Source: Chlorella sorokiniana (Eukaryota > Chlorophyta > Trebouxiophyceae > Chlorellales > Chlorellaceae). Taken from it: a stretch of DNA of 64,000 nucleotides. The stretch's first letter is position 1. Each line of letters starts with the position of its first letter. The notes beneath the pieces were generated by a model. That model did not search any database, was not told the DNA's origin, and saw only the letters and a program-made list of their open reading frames with translations. Made by a program: the position numbers and the translations under genes. The stretch is taken from positions 1,364,001 to 1,428,000 of the forward strand of contig CP084613.1 of NCBI GenBank assembly GCA_025917655.1. The letters run 5' to 3'. Positions 34,572 through 45,800 of the stretch are shown here, in pieces.

Positions 34572-34896
34572 TGGGAAATGCGAGAGGGTGCAGCCTTGCG
34601 CCGGAGCGCCCAAACTTGCTGGTAGCTGGGTGCACTTGCGACAGACGCTCCTAACTCTGCTTTGTTAGGCAAAGCTGCGAGCTTCCTTACAAACACCGCG
34701 GCGAACAATTTGTTCTGTCTGCCCGCACCATGAACCCCTTCTGGGGTGAGCTGGCATTCAACGTGCGCAACAGGCCGAGCGCCATTGCGACAGACGCTCT
34801 CCGATCAGTTGCCGACATGCAGTATTGATGCGATCGGCTCTGCCTGTCGGTGCCACAAAAAAATGCGATCAAGGCTGGCTCTCAAGCGTTCCGCGG
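34572..34896. other. Shared 5' region of CUE-domain gene and the unknown gene
   Basis: About 325 bases between divergent genes; relatively AT-rich. No RNA gene or clear promoter motif recognised. Confidence 0.4.
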
Positions 34897-36661
34897 ATGG
34901 AGCCGAGAACCGGGTGGAAGACAAGCGCATGTGAGCTTTTTGGAGTCACGCCGCCTGCTGGATTGCCTCCTGTCCACCACCTTCAGTGTCTGAGCTGCTC
35001 ACCGCTCTCAGTGTTCCTGCCGCACCCGCAGTGCGCTGCCACAAGAACATATCCCTGTGCAGCAGCACAAGCAGCAACAATTTTCTCTCAGCCAAGCTCA
35101 GACGTCACAGCATGTCAGCACTTCTTGGGCCTCCGATTTTGTGCGAGAGGTTGAGAGTCATGAAGCGCTGGCGCAGCAACAGCGACCAGGGCAGCAGCAG
35201 GATGAGGGCGGGGCAGCGCTGGATGATGTGGACGAGCTTGTGATCAGCGACAGCGAGGAGGAGAAGGATCCTGTGACAGCTAGGATGCCGCCATCAGTGC
35301 CTTCCAGCGTGGACGAGGAGGCGCGCCGTGGCCTGCTGAAGGCAAGCCTGGCTGCCTGCCTGCAGACATGCTCCATGCCTGGATTCCTTCGCTGCTGGCC
35401 CTCCCAAGTCTTCGCAGTTTCCCACAACATCCTGACATCCCCTGCTGTGCAGGTGGCGCAGTCGATGCGGCGGCGCGTGGACGAGGGGCGCATGCAGCTG
35501 CTGCGCATTGAGCAGCTGCGGCAGCAGAAACGAGAGCTGGTGGCCAAGGGGCACGTGGTACTGGATCAGCACTGCGCGGCGTCTTGGACCCCGCAGCAGC
35601 AGCAGCAGCAGGCTGGTGCTGGAGGCGCAGCGGGCGTGCAGGTGCTCAGCCTGACCGCAGAGTGTGCTGCAGGCCAGTGGTGGGTGCAGGCCACCGTGGG
35701 CCTTGCTGCACAGGTGCATGCTGGCCTGCAAGGCACCAGCCTGCTGGCAGCCAGCATATGCGTGGAGCTGGTGTGCAGGCAGCAGAGCAGCGTTGTGCTG
35801 GAAGCAGGGTGCGAGCCGGACGCAGGGCAAGTGCAGCTGCAGCTGACCGCCGCCCTAGACGTTTCCCAGCAGCAGCAGCAGCAGCAGCAGCACCATGAGG
35901 CGAGCCTGTGGGCAGACGTCTTCCTGCTTCTTGAGCAGGCAGCCAAACCCGTTGCGCTAGGTAGGACGGAGGCAAGCACGCCGCCGGTCTTTCTGGGCAG
36001 GGTACAGCTGGCCTGGGTGGAATGGCTGCGCAGCCACTCGGTTTGCCAGCCGTCTGCCATCCGGCTGCCAGCAGAGCCCCGAGAGCAGCATACCGTGGTG
36101 CTGACAGTCTCAGCCCAGCAGGCAGACCTGGCATGCCTGCGCAGCATTGTGCAGCAACAGCTGGGCTGCATGCCCATCGACGACGCAGCGGTGGCAGAGG
36201 GCGGGCCTCCGGTGGAGCTGTTTGCTCTGCAAGGCCCAGCGTCGCCTGCAGCAACGGTGAACGTCACTCTCCATGACAGCCATTTAGCCGAGGTGCGCAT
36301 TCAGGCAGCCAAGGCGCAGCTCTTGAGCGTTATGCAGCAACACTTGATTGCGGGCTTGCAGCAGGCAGCACGGAAGGCAGGTGCACCGTCTGACGATGTT
36401 GCCATCGGCTGCGGCCAGCCAGGACCGCAGCACGCTGAGCAGGCGGCAGATCCGGCTGATACTTTGGTGCATGAGCTGGAGGTGGAGATAGCTTGGGTGG
36501 AGGCGCTGCTGCATGAGAAGCTGGCGCTTGACAGCTACATGCGGAGGCACAAGGTGGCGGGACCCACGGCAGGTGACCTGCGCGAGCGACAGAGCGCCGC
36601 CCTGGCTGCCATGGCTGTCACGGATGACTTGTTGATTCATACATTATCGCTGCACATGTGA
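34897..36661 (+). CDS. Unrecognised protein with long uninterrupted reading frame
   Basis: A continuous frame from 35032 to 36661 encodes over 500 residues, the longest single stretch in the window, yet I recognise no domain. It starts with Gln/Ser-rich sequence, an acidic patch (DDVDELVISDSEEEKDP) and a helix (SMRRRVDEGRMQLLRIEQLR). A beta-rich section follows (VQVLSLTAECAAGQWWVQAT, VHAGLQGTSLLAASICVELV), broken by two polyglutamine runs. Helices with VFLGRVQLAWVEWLRSH and VEIAWVEALLHEKLALDSYM come last. The segment 35342-35452 has the look of a 111-base intron with a GC donor (AAG|GCAAGC ... GTGCAG|G), in frame and stop-free, so both forms could be translated. The upstream ATG exon at 34897-34930 (MEPRTGWKTSA) would fit only with a one-base correction. 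It could be a coiled-coil DNA-repair or cytoskeletal factor; that is a guess. Confidence 0.6.
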
Positions 36662-36845
36662 AATGGTGTGGGCAAGCAAGGGGCCACAACAGTTAAAAGG
36701 CTGGCAGAAGCTGACCTGTCATGACGGGCGTACTGCTCTGTGCTACAAGGGGGTGTTGTTATGGGACATTCTGGTACCGGAACACTACCTGTAGGCGCGA
36801 TCTCGTTTGTTGAATCTTCTTTGACAGGCCATACGACGCACTCCG

Positions 36846-37610
36846 ATGTTGGTCGCGCGGCTGCCAGCGTTTTTGCAGGTGCGGCAGTGCTTTACCAATT
36901 CATATATCATTAGGTAGCATGTATGGTGCGCCGATGAGCCGCGACTTGCTTCCCTAGTGTAGGGCTGCTACCCTGCTGCGGCGTCGGCGGCGGGGGCGGC
37001 AGCGGCGGCAGCAGCCAGGGGACCTTGTCGACTGCTGAGCAGCGACTCTAGGGCGGAACAGCCGCAGGACAGGATCCTGCTGCGTGGCCTGGTGTTCCAC
37101 GGCTACCACGGCGTGTATCCAGAGGTGGGCATGCCCTGTCGTTGTGCTCGTAGTGCACTTGCTGGCCTCCTCGCCGCCCATGCGTTCCTCAGGTGCAAGG
37201 CCACCCCACCATTCCCGTTCCAGGAGAACAAGCTGGGCCAGAAATTTGTAGTTGATGCAACGCTTTTGACAGACCTGTCGAGGGCGGGACGCAGCGACGA
37301 CCTCAGCCGCACCGTCAACTACGCGCGTCTACGAGTGAGCTGCACATGTGCATACATGGCACGTGGTTTCTTGCTGCCCTCAACGCCCAAGCGTCAAACC
37401 CCACCACCACCGCAGGGACATCCGCCAGATTGTGGAGGGCCCCCGCAGCAGCTGATTGAGGCGGTGGCGGAGCGCATTGCGGGCACAGTGCTGCGGGGCC
37501 ACCCCGCGGTGTCGGCCATCACCGTGGCGGTCAGCAAGCCGCAGGTGGCGGTGAGCGGCGTGCTGCAGTCGCTGGGCGTGGAGGTCACGCGGAGACGACA
37601 GCCCTTGTGA
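36846..37610 (+). CDS. FOLB: Dihydroneopterin aldolase with organelle presequence
   Basis: FolB-type enzyme converting 7,8-dihydroneopterin to 6-hydroxymethyl-dihydropterin plus glycolaldehyde in folate synthesis. Core exons: DRILLRGLVFHGYHGVYPE (to 37124), ENKLGQKFVVDATLLTDLSR (from 37224), SDDLSRTVNYARLR (to 37334), DIRQIVEGPP and QQLIEAVAERIAGTVLRGHP, then ITVAVSKPQVAVSGVLQSLG. The FHGYHGVYPE and EGPPxxLIE motifs supply the active-site Glu and the pterin-binding loop. A first exon at 36846-36878 (MLVARLPAFLQ) splices in phase to 36963 and gives an Ala/Arg-rich leader ending ARGPCRLLSSDSRA, which looks like a mitochondrial presequence. Two offsets occur in the last exon (at its acceptor and at the C run 37440-37444). 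Convergent with MED25. Confidence 0.88.
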
Positions 37611-37830
37611 CCTGAGCAGTGCGTTGCAGTGGCTGCTGTGAGAGCGAGAGCAGGGAAGGAATGGGGACACATTGGGGGCAGTGGAGGGAGTCCGGTGAAA
37701 GGTGAAAGCGTCAATGTAGCGTGGGGCAAGTGTGCTGGGTCAGTGCTCAGCCAACCGGTGCAAGGCAGGCAACAGGCGAGGAGTGCTTGTGGGGGCGGGC
37801 GGCAGCGCCGCGCCTCGGCCCCACCCGTGC

Positions 37831-40114
37831 TCAGGCCGGTCCTGCGCCCGGCACGATCACCAGGCGCAGCCGCACCTGCGCGCTGCCGGGCTGCGCGAGG
37901 GGCAGCAGCACGCCCATGGCGTCTGGCAGCGTGACCACCCCCGCGGCCCCGATGCGCTGCAGGCGGGCGGGGAAGGCCTGGGCGTCGGCCGACCCCCACC
38001 GCACTATCTTCAGCAGGGTGTGGATGCTGCCTGGTTTGGCGGCGATGTATGCGTTGGCGTTGCTGAGCGCGGTGTTCTTGGAGATGAGCAGCTCGGGGGC
38101 CAGCGCAGCGCGCGCAGCACAGCGGCATGCTGCGGCAGCGCATGAACCTGCATGTGTGTGAGTGGGGGCATTGAAGGGCTGACAGCCCGAGGGATGCTCG
38201 CAGCACAAGATTTAGGCAGGAGCGCAGCGCAAAGCAGCGAGGTGGGGCCGCTTGCAGCCTCCAGCCTGGGCCGGCCTCGCTTGCCCCGCCTCCCCGCCCC
38301 TGCCGGGCATGCAGCGCATGCAGCCGCCCGCTGCACCCTGCCTCACCTCCCCACGCCCAGCACCAGCCCGGCGCCGCGAGTGACCTTTGGGTCCACAACG
38401 ACGCGGGCGGTGTGTATGACGGCGTACTGCTGGGGCTGGGCACCGGGTGGGGTGCCTGCAGGCCCGGGCAGCGCGCCGCTCTGCCGCGCCCCAAGCTGCT
38501 GCTGCGGCTGCTGCTGCTGCTGCTGTGCCGGCGGCAGGGGGCCTGGCTGGAGCAGCCCTGGCTGGCCCGCCTGCTGCACCGGCGGCAGCGGCAGGCCTGC
38601 CACTGAGGGGCCCTGCTGGGCGGGCGGCTGCGGCGCCGCCTGCTGCATCATGCTGGCCAGGGTGTCGCCTGCGGGCGAGGCGTCCTCGGGGGACATCAAG
38701 ATCTCGGCGTTCAGGATGTCCAGGAAGCTGCCGGGAAGCTGCCGGGAGAGGCGGCAGGCGCCCCACCCCTGCTGCATCCACGATGCCCGGCGGCGTCCAC
38801 TGCGGCGGCGTGGCCGCTGCTGTGGGGGCTGCGCAGCGGGCACGGCCGCCACGCCGCCGCCAGCCGCGCCCGCTGATGCCGCTGCGGCCCCTGGCGGGGG
38901 CGCGCCGCCCAGCCGGGCACGCTTGGCGGCAGGGTCCTCGCCGTGTGGCGCCAGCGCTTCCAAGCTCTCTCCCCCCACATCGCTGGCGGAGGCGTGTTCT
39001 CCTGCAGCGACAGCCGGGCATCCAGATGGCGGGCCCCAGCGCACGTCGCGGTGTTTGCTCTCTGCAAGCCTGCCCGGTGCACCAGGCAGCGGGGCCACTC
39101 TCACCATTGGCACTGGTGGCCGCCAGCGTGGCGGTCGGCGAAAGCTGCTTGCCCCCGACCTGAGCACCGCCTGCACTGCCGACGGCCAGTGCGGCAGCAC
39201 CGCAACGCCACCCCGGGCAGCGTCACGGCCGCCTGCAGCAGCTGCTGCAAGGTGCCTTCCCGCGCTGCCTTCAGGCTCTCCAGCCGCGCGTCTGACAGGC
39301 TGCAGGCGGGGGCCGTGTGCAAGTGCCTCAAAACGCTTGGTGCAGCCGGGGCGGGCGGCAGCATGGATGCCTGCGTCACAGTTTGCCTACAAGCAGAGAT
39401 GGCTCCCTTCGCCACCGCCTGCACAGCACAATGCACGGCTCTTGCCTGATGGGCGCCTCCGTTACAAGGTTGGCCAGGTGCCACAGAAGGGGGGCTGCTC
39501 AGCAGGCTGATCCCGGCAAAGCCCAGCTGCACGCCGCAGCGGCGCAGCCCCGCGCCAGCTCAGCCGAGGTGGCCAGCCCCGGCAGCCCAGCCTGAAGCAA
39601 GGGAGCGCAGGCAGCAGTAGTGGCTCAGTGCGGGGCTGGGCTGGCCAGGCGGAGCGGCGAGGTTCAGCAAAGCGCGGCACCGACGGCTTCACCACCAGCG
39701 CACCATGGAGCAGTCGTCTGGATACGGCCAAGGGACAGGAAGCACTGCTGGCTCAGAGGCTATACAGACAATGAGGTGCTGCTGCGGAGCGGGCAGGCCA
39801 GGGTTGGCAAGCGGTATGGCAAAGAGCGATGCCGCCTCGAGCAGTGCTTCTGCCAGCGCTACCGGCTGGTGGCCGCCGCCAACAAACTCAAGGTCGCTGA
39901 GCAGGCGCCGGAACCGTTCAACGCTGAACCATCCCAAACCAGACTCGACCGCCGCTAGGCTGTGAGGAGGGTGCGCCCCAAACAGCACAAGAGCCATTTC
40001 AAGGCCTGGCTGGTCGAGCAGAGGCTCCACCAAGCCTGCCATCAGGGTCTGCCACGATTTACCAAGCCTAGATGTGCACTCTATCGCAAGGCAAAGGCGC
40101 AGGGGAAGCGCCAT
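37831..40114 (-). CDS. MED25: Mediator subunit 25-like protein (von Willebrand A domain)
   Basis: Mediator tail subunit that receives activator signals. The first exon, from the ATG at 40114, is a von Willebrand A-like domain: MALPLRLCLAIECTSRLGKS, QTLMAGLVEPLLDQPGLEMA, LVLFGAHPP, GWFSVERFRRLLSDLEFVGG and GHQPVALAEALLEAASLF, then HLIVCIASEPAVLPVPWPYP. This is the MED25 arrangement (single-exon N-terminal domain, F-G-G-G loop, 'PLP.P.YP' end). Later exons are helical and low complexity: DARLESLKAAREGTLQQLLQ, a Pro/Gln-rich stretch with a polyglutamine run, and FLDILNAEILMSPEDASPAG. The last exon is ISKNTALSNANAYIAAKPGS, then LLKIVRWGSADAQAFPARLQ and VTLPDAMGVLLPLAQPGSAQ with a beta-rich end at 37831. 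The N-terminal assignment is good; the C-terminal part is less certain. Start lies 265 bases from that of ZNG1, head to head. Confidence 0.75.
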
Positions 40115-40379
40115 CGAAACACCAGAGCGAATTGCAACAGGAGATCGCCGTCAGAGCAGCAACAACTTGCAAGCCATATTCAATGCGATATGCTGCTATC
40201 ATGCAAGTGTAAGTTACATGTGTCGAGTAAAGTGCGTGTGAACAACAAAACAGGTTGACGAGCAGGACAACATGTTTCTAATGAAGAGGCGTGCATTGTG
40301 ACGCGTGCCAGTCTTGTGCACTCACACTGCATTGTTCCAGACGCTTTGGCGTTCGTGCTGCGCCAACCAGCGACATCCC

Positions 40380-42375
40380 ATGTCGGGCAGCAGCTCAGAT
40401 GAGGAAGAAGTGCCGCTGGCTGTTCCGTTGAATACCACAGTGACACAGCAGATCTCCAGCGCGGATGCCAATCAGTCAACAGCAGAGGTCCGTAGCGGGC
40501 GCCAGCCGTTGGCGCCCGCTGCTCCTGCCGCCGTGGGGGCGTCTTGCCACCACTGCTTTGAAAGAGTGCACAACGCCTCGGGTTCATGCTGCTGCTGCTG
40601 CCGCGAATGCCTCCCAAAACCCATTCCCACATGCCCAGGGCTGTCCTGCAGCCAGCATCGTTGCTCCCTGCCCCGTCATGCCTTGCAGATGCCGCCAGGG
40701 GGCCCCCTGCGGCTGCCCCAGTGCCAATCACCCTCATCACGGGCTACCTGGGCGCCGGCAAGACGACTCTTGTCAATCAAATCCTCTCCACCAAGCATGG
40801 CTTCCGCTGCGCCGTGCTGCTGAACGAGATTGCAGACAGCGCGGACATTGAGCGGGCGCTGGTCAAGGAGCCAGAGGTGGGGGAGGGGGCAGGGCGAGAA
40901 GCGAGCTTGCTGTTTTCGGTGCATGCGGCGACTCTGAGGGCGACCAGGACAAGGATTCCGTAACCTGCCTCGCTCCTATGAGGGCAGGCATGCCACATGG
41001 CTGCATGCTCCCCCTTGAACGCTTGAGCGATGGCAGCCCCCCTGCGCGCCCCCCCCTTCCCCGCCTCCCCCCGCCATACACCGACAGCCCTTCCGCTTTC
41101 TGCGCTCCTCTCAGGGTGCCGAGGCGTCTCCTCTGGCGGAGTGGACCGAACTGGAGAACGGTTGCATCTGCTGCTCGGCCAAGAACGACATGGTCAAGGC
41201 GCTGGAGGCGCTGATGCAGCAGCGCTCGCGCTTCGACTACGTGCTCATCGAGACCACGGGGCTGGCCAACCCGGGGCCCGTGGCCGCCGCGCTGTGGACC
41301 GATGAGCAGCTGGAATCGAGGTGCGCGGGCCAAAGGGAAGGGTATGGCCACAGCATGGCACCAGCTGCATGCACAGGCTGAGGGCACCCGAGAGACGAGC
41401 CTCCTGAGCCTTGTGGCACACATCCGCCCACGAGCCGCTCTGCCCCTCTTTCCGCAGCATTTGCCTCGACTGCATCGTGGCTGTGGTGGATGCACGGCAC
41501 ATTGAGCGCCAGCTGGCGGACCCGCGCCCCGCTGGCGCCGTGAACGAGGCGCAGCAGCAGGTGGCCTTTGCCGACGTCGTGCTGCTCAACAAGGTGGGTG
41601 GCGATGATGCCGCAGCGCCTCTGCTGTGATGTGGGGTCGCCGAGGTGCCTGCGCTCTGCCTGCGCTCCCGCACGGCTGGCTCCACAGTCTGGCGCCTGGG
41701 CTCCTCCCTGCTGCAGGTTGATCTGGCAGACGAAGAGCAGCTGCAGCGCATCGGCGCGGTGCGCAGCATCAACGCGGAGGCCAGCGTGGTGCGCTGCCAC
41801 CGGTGCGAAATCGATCTGGGCCGCATCCTCAACACCGGCATCTACTCAGCGGCGGGGAGAGCTGCTGAGGCGGTGCCTGTAGCAGACGCGCGCAGCCCAC
41901 CGACTGGCGCACGAGGCACGCATGCGGAGCAGCAGGGGCAGCACAGCTGTGACGACCCAGGCTGCAGCGACCCGCACCACCACCACCACAGCGATAGCAG
42001 CGGGCAGCACGACGGCCGGGTGGGCACCGTCACTGTGCTGCTGCCGCCGGGCGGGCCGTGGACCTGCCCCGCTTGCGGCGCTGGCTGGACGAGCTGCTGT
42101 GGGAGCAGGATGGCGGCAGAGACGGCGCAGCGGCGGACGACTCCACGGCAGGAAGGGCGGCAGCAGTGCCCGAAATTTTCCGGATCAAAGGGCTGCTGCA
42201 CGTGGCTGGCAGCGACAGCAAGCACGTGTTGCAAGGGGTGCACGAGATTTACGATGTGGTGGAGGGGCCGCACTGGGCGCCAGGCGAGCAGCGCTGCTGC
42301 AAGCTGGTGTTCATCGGCCGACAGCTCAACCGTGAAGCGTTGCAGCAGGGCGTAGAGTCCTGCTTGGCAAGTTGA
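40380..42375 (+). CDS. ZNG1: ZNG1/COG0523 (CobW-like) metal-chaperone GTPase
   Basis: P-loop GTPase that delivers zinc, in ZNG1 to methionine aminopeptidase. Exon 1 (40380-40487) encodes an acidic leader MSGSSSDEEEVPLAVPLNTT, which resembles the short CPELVPEL-type or acidic leader of eukaryotic ZNG1. The GTPase domain follows: ITLITGYLGAGKTTLVNQIL (Walker A), VLLNEIADSADIERALVKE, WTELENGCICCSAKNDMVKA with the CxCC metal motif GCICC, RFDYVLIETTGLANPGPVAA (switch/Walker B), LDCIVAVVDARHI and VLLNKVDLADEEQL (NKVD specificity loop). A histidine-rich insert (QHSCDDPGCSDPHHHHHSD) precedes the C-terminal domain (EIFRIKGLLHVAGSDSKHVL, VHEIYDVVEGPHW, LVFIGRQLNREAL). Frame changes at 40716-40719 and 42055-42058, both at C/G runs. 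No gene overlap with ABCG downstream. Confidence 0.9.
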
Positions 42376-42843
42376 ATCCAATGCAACCTGACACAATGCA
42401 TCGACTCATGAAGGAGATGGGAGCGATGCTTGCCCGGGAAGCTGAACTTGTGGGCGGCGTTGCTGCCGGCGAGTGGCGGGTGGGCGGCAGGGTGTATTCT
42501 CACTCCTCCGCTGATAATGCGTATGGCGCTGCCATTCGTGAGCATTAAGTCGGTGCTTGCTAGCCTATGCTAGGCTGTTTGCGGCTGTTTTCACCGGTCA
42601 AGAGCCTCCAAGACCAGCCAGCCTGACGCCTTGCCTATGAAAATTTTGCGCACACATGAACGAGGTGAGGCTGGGAGAGAGTAATTGCAGGTGGAGACAG
42701 ACTCGTGGTTGACACGGACCCCACTGCTCGGCAGCTGGGTAGGCATGGGAGCTGGAGTCGGACTAAGTTGTATGTAACAACACCGCAAGCGGTAGCTCAG
42801 CCAAGTGCAGCATTTAAGCCTAAACAACCAATCATTGCCGCAG
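42376..42843. other. Intergenic region between ZNG1 and the ABCG gene
   Basis: About 470 bases, more AT-rich than neighbours, holding the 3' end of ZNG1 and the promoter of the ABCG gene. A TGTAA occurs at 42775-42779, far from the ZNG1 stop. No RNA gene seen. Confidence 0.45.
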
Positions 42844-45800
42844 ATGTTGCGCATGGCAAGCACCGAAGCTGAGGAACTGAAGGCTGAGAGGCGCCGAGAA
42901 GCAGAGCGGCGGCAGCGCACCAACGACTTTGCCATGCCTCCCTCCGACTCCCCTGCGCGTCAGGAGGAGGTCAAGGTGCAAATTGGGGCGGGGCACGACC
43001 TGGACGATATGTCTGTGATAGAGGCGCTGCCAGGTGATAATCCAAGGGGCGGCGGCGGCGGGCGGCAGCTGCCCGGCCCACGGCGGCGGCGTTTGGGGCA
43101 CAGAATGAGGGCAGCACCTGTCAGACCATGCCGCACGGAGTTTGAACCACACAAATGGCTGTTGACGCACTCGCACTGCTTGACTGCTCCACGTCCTGTG
43201 GCCACGGTGCCCCGCATTGCTCGCCGCAGAGGACAAGCGCATCACCATCAGCATCAGCGGTGTGTCGGCGCACGTGCCGCTGCTCATGCAGCGCCGCTCG
43301 CTGCTGTCGCGGCTCAACCCCTGGAGCTGAGACGCCGCGTCGGCCAAGCGGGCAGCTCGCCGGGCAAGCCCACCCACCGACAGGTGACGGGCGGCGGGTC
43401 CAGTTGGCGGGGAGAGTGCTTCGCCCCTCGCATCACTGTTGGCCACCAGATGGGCCGCTGCTAGGAATGTGCATGGGGCAACGCTCGATGTGTTATTCGC
43501 TGCAGGTGCTGTATGATGAGCGGCAGCGTGCAGCCAGGAGAAGTGCTGGCGCTGATGGGTGAGCTGCGGCGCAGCCGTCCATGCGGGCTGCTGCCCCGCC
43601 GGTTGTGCCACCAGCATGTCGAGTTACTGCTGTTCAGCAAAAAGCTCATGCTCGGTCGGAGCACCCCATGGCTCGAGCACTCCACAACCGCAACCCCCAC
43701 AACCCCGCCTGCAGGTCCCAGCGGCAGCGGCAAGACCTCGCTGCTGTCCGTCATGGGTGCCCGTGCTCAGAAGCAGATGCGCACCGAGGGTGCCGTCACC
43801 TTCAACGGCGCGCCGCTGTCCAAGCGCCTCAAGCGGCGAGTGGGCTATGTGATGCAGGTGCGGCCGCCGCCGCGGCGGGCGCACCCGCAGCAAGGGGTGC
43901 TTACAGCCAGGAGTAGCTGCAAGCCCAGAGTCCTGCAAGTCCAGAACACAGTGGCCGCTCTTTCATGGCCAGCCCTGTGCTGTCCACCCGTCAGCCGGCC
44001 GCTACCAGGCATCCTCTCAGACAAGCACCCGCACTGCGTGGTGTCCCCCCGCACCCCACCCCCTTCCCCGCAGGACGACCTGCTGTACGAGTCGCTGACC
44101 GTGTACGAGACGCTGTACTACGCCGCCATGCTGCGCCTGCCGCGCCACATGCCCCACGCCGACAAGCTGCGCCGCATCGATCTGGCCATCACCGCGCTGG
44201 GTCTGCAGTCGTGCCGCGACACCATCATCGGCGGCTTCTTCCGCAAGGGCATCTCGGGTGGCGAGCGCAAGCGTGCCTCCATCGGCGTGGAGCTGCTCAT
44301 CAACCCCTCGGTGCTGATGCTGGACGAGCCGACGAGCGGGCTGGACAGCACGACGTCCATGCACGTGCTGAGCATGCTGCGCCACCTGGCCAGCGGCGGC
44401 CGCGCCATCGTCACCACCATCCACCAGCCCTCCTCCCGCCTCTACCAGCAGCTGGACAAGCTGCTGCTGCTCAGCCAGGTGGGGCGGAGGGAGGTGTGCA
44501 GGGTGGAGAGGGAGATGGTTTTCGCTCGGGTTCAGCACACCCCTCCCAGTTCCCTCCTGGGGGCACCGGTTCTGCTGGTGCAGGCAGCACAGCACCTGTT
44601 CCGACGGTTGCCCTGCTGCCCCTCCCCCGCCCTGCGCAGGGCCACGTCATGTTCTACGGGCGAGCCGCCCACGCGGGCGACTGGTTCTCCCGCCTGGGCT
44701 ACACCCTGCCCTACGGCTCCTCCCTGGCCGACTTCATCCTCGACCTGGCCTCCGCCGACGTGGCGCTGCCGCACAGGCGCGTGCTGGGAGATGGGGGCAG
44801 GGGGATGGCGATGCACGCGTGCAGGGCTGTGCCCAGGCTTCCCGTAGTCAGCAGCCCTCAGGGGACCTGTCCATGCTCCTCCTTCCGACCCCCCCCCCTC
44901 CCCCTGCCCCCGTTGCAGGGACGGCGAGCAGAGCAGGGTGTACCTCGTTGAAGCGGCTGAGGCGTACCTGCGACGCCACCCACACGACGGCTTTGACCTT
45001 GACCGCGCCAGCCCCGGCGCACCCGCCCCCAGGCAGCGGCGCAGAGGACGGCAGCGGCAGCAGCACGCCCAGCAGCCGCAGCCACGGCGAGAGCCAGCTG
45101 GCGGCCAAGCCGGGTCGGTTTGATGGTGTGGTCACAGGTGGGTGCGGTCAAGCGGCTGGGTGGCTGGAACGCTTGGGCCAGCCCTATTGTCCCCGCTGTG
45201 CACCCTTGCCAGCCCCACAAACAGCTGGGCCATGCGCTGAACAGACGTGCTTCCATGTGCCCCCGCCTGCGCTGCAGTGGAGAAGGCGGGTGCTCAGGAG
45301 AAGGGCCAGGCGGGCGCCAGCAGCGCGCTGGCCTCGGAGCATCGCTGGGGCGCGCCCTACCTCACGCAGGTGGCGCTGCTCTTCAGGCGCAGCCTGCGCA
45401 CCCGGCGGTTTGAGGTGAGCCCCAGCCTGGCAACGCGCATGGGTTGTTGGGCAGGCGGCGGGGGGGCCGCCCGCCTGGGCTGAGGGTATCAACTGCCGGT
45501 GCCCGTCCCCTCGTTCGGAAGAATCTCGTGCACCCGCCGACTCGCCCTGCCCCCGGTCCCTGCAGACCATGAAGGGCCAGGACATTGGGCAGTTCCTGGC
45601 CATCGCGGTGCTGGCGGGCCTGTTCTGGCTGCAGGCGGGCCAGGACGACACGGTGCTGGGGTGGGTGCCCGCGGCGCATGAGCGCCCCGCCAGCTGTGCT
45701 GTGGCACCGGAAGCGGCACCCCGCATGCCTTGTGAGCCGGCCTTGACAATGCGCCTGCTGCGGTCTGATGCAGGGCACGCAACACGCTGGGTCTGCTCTT

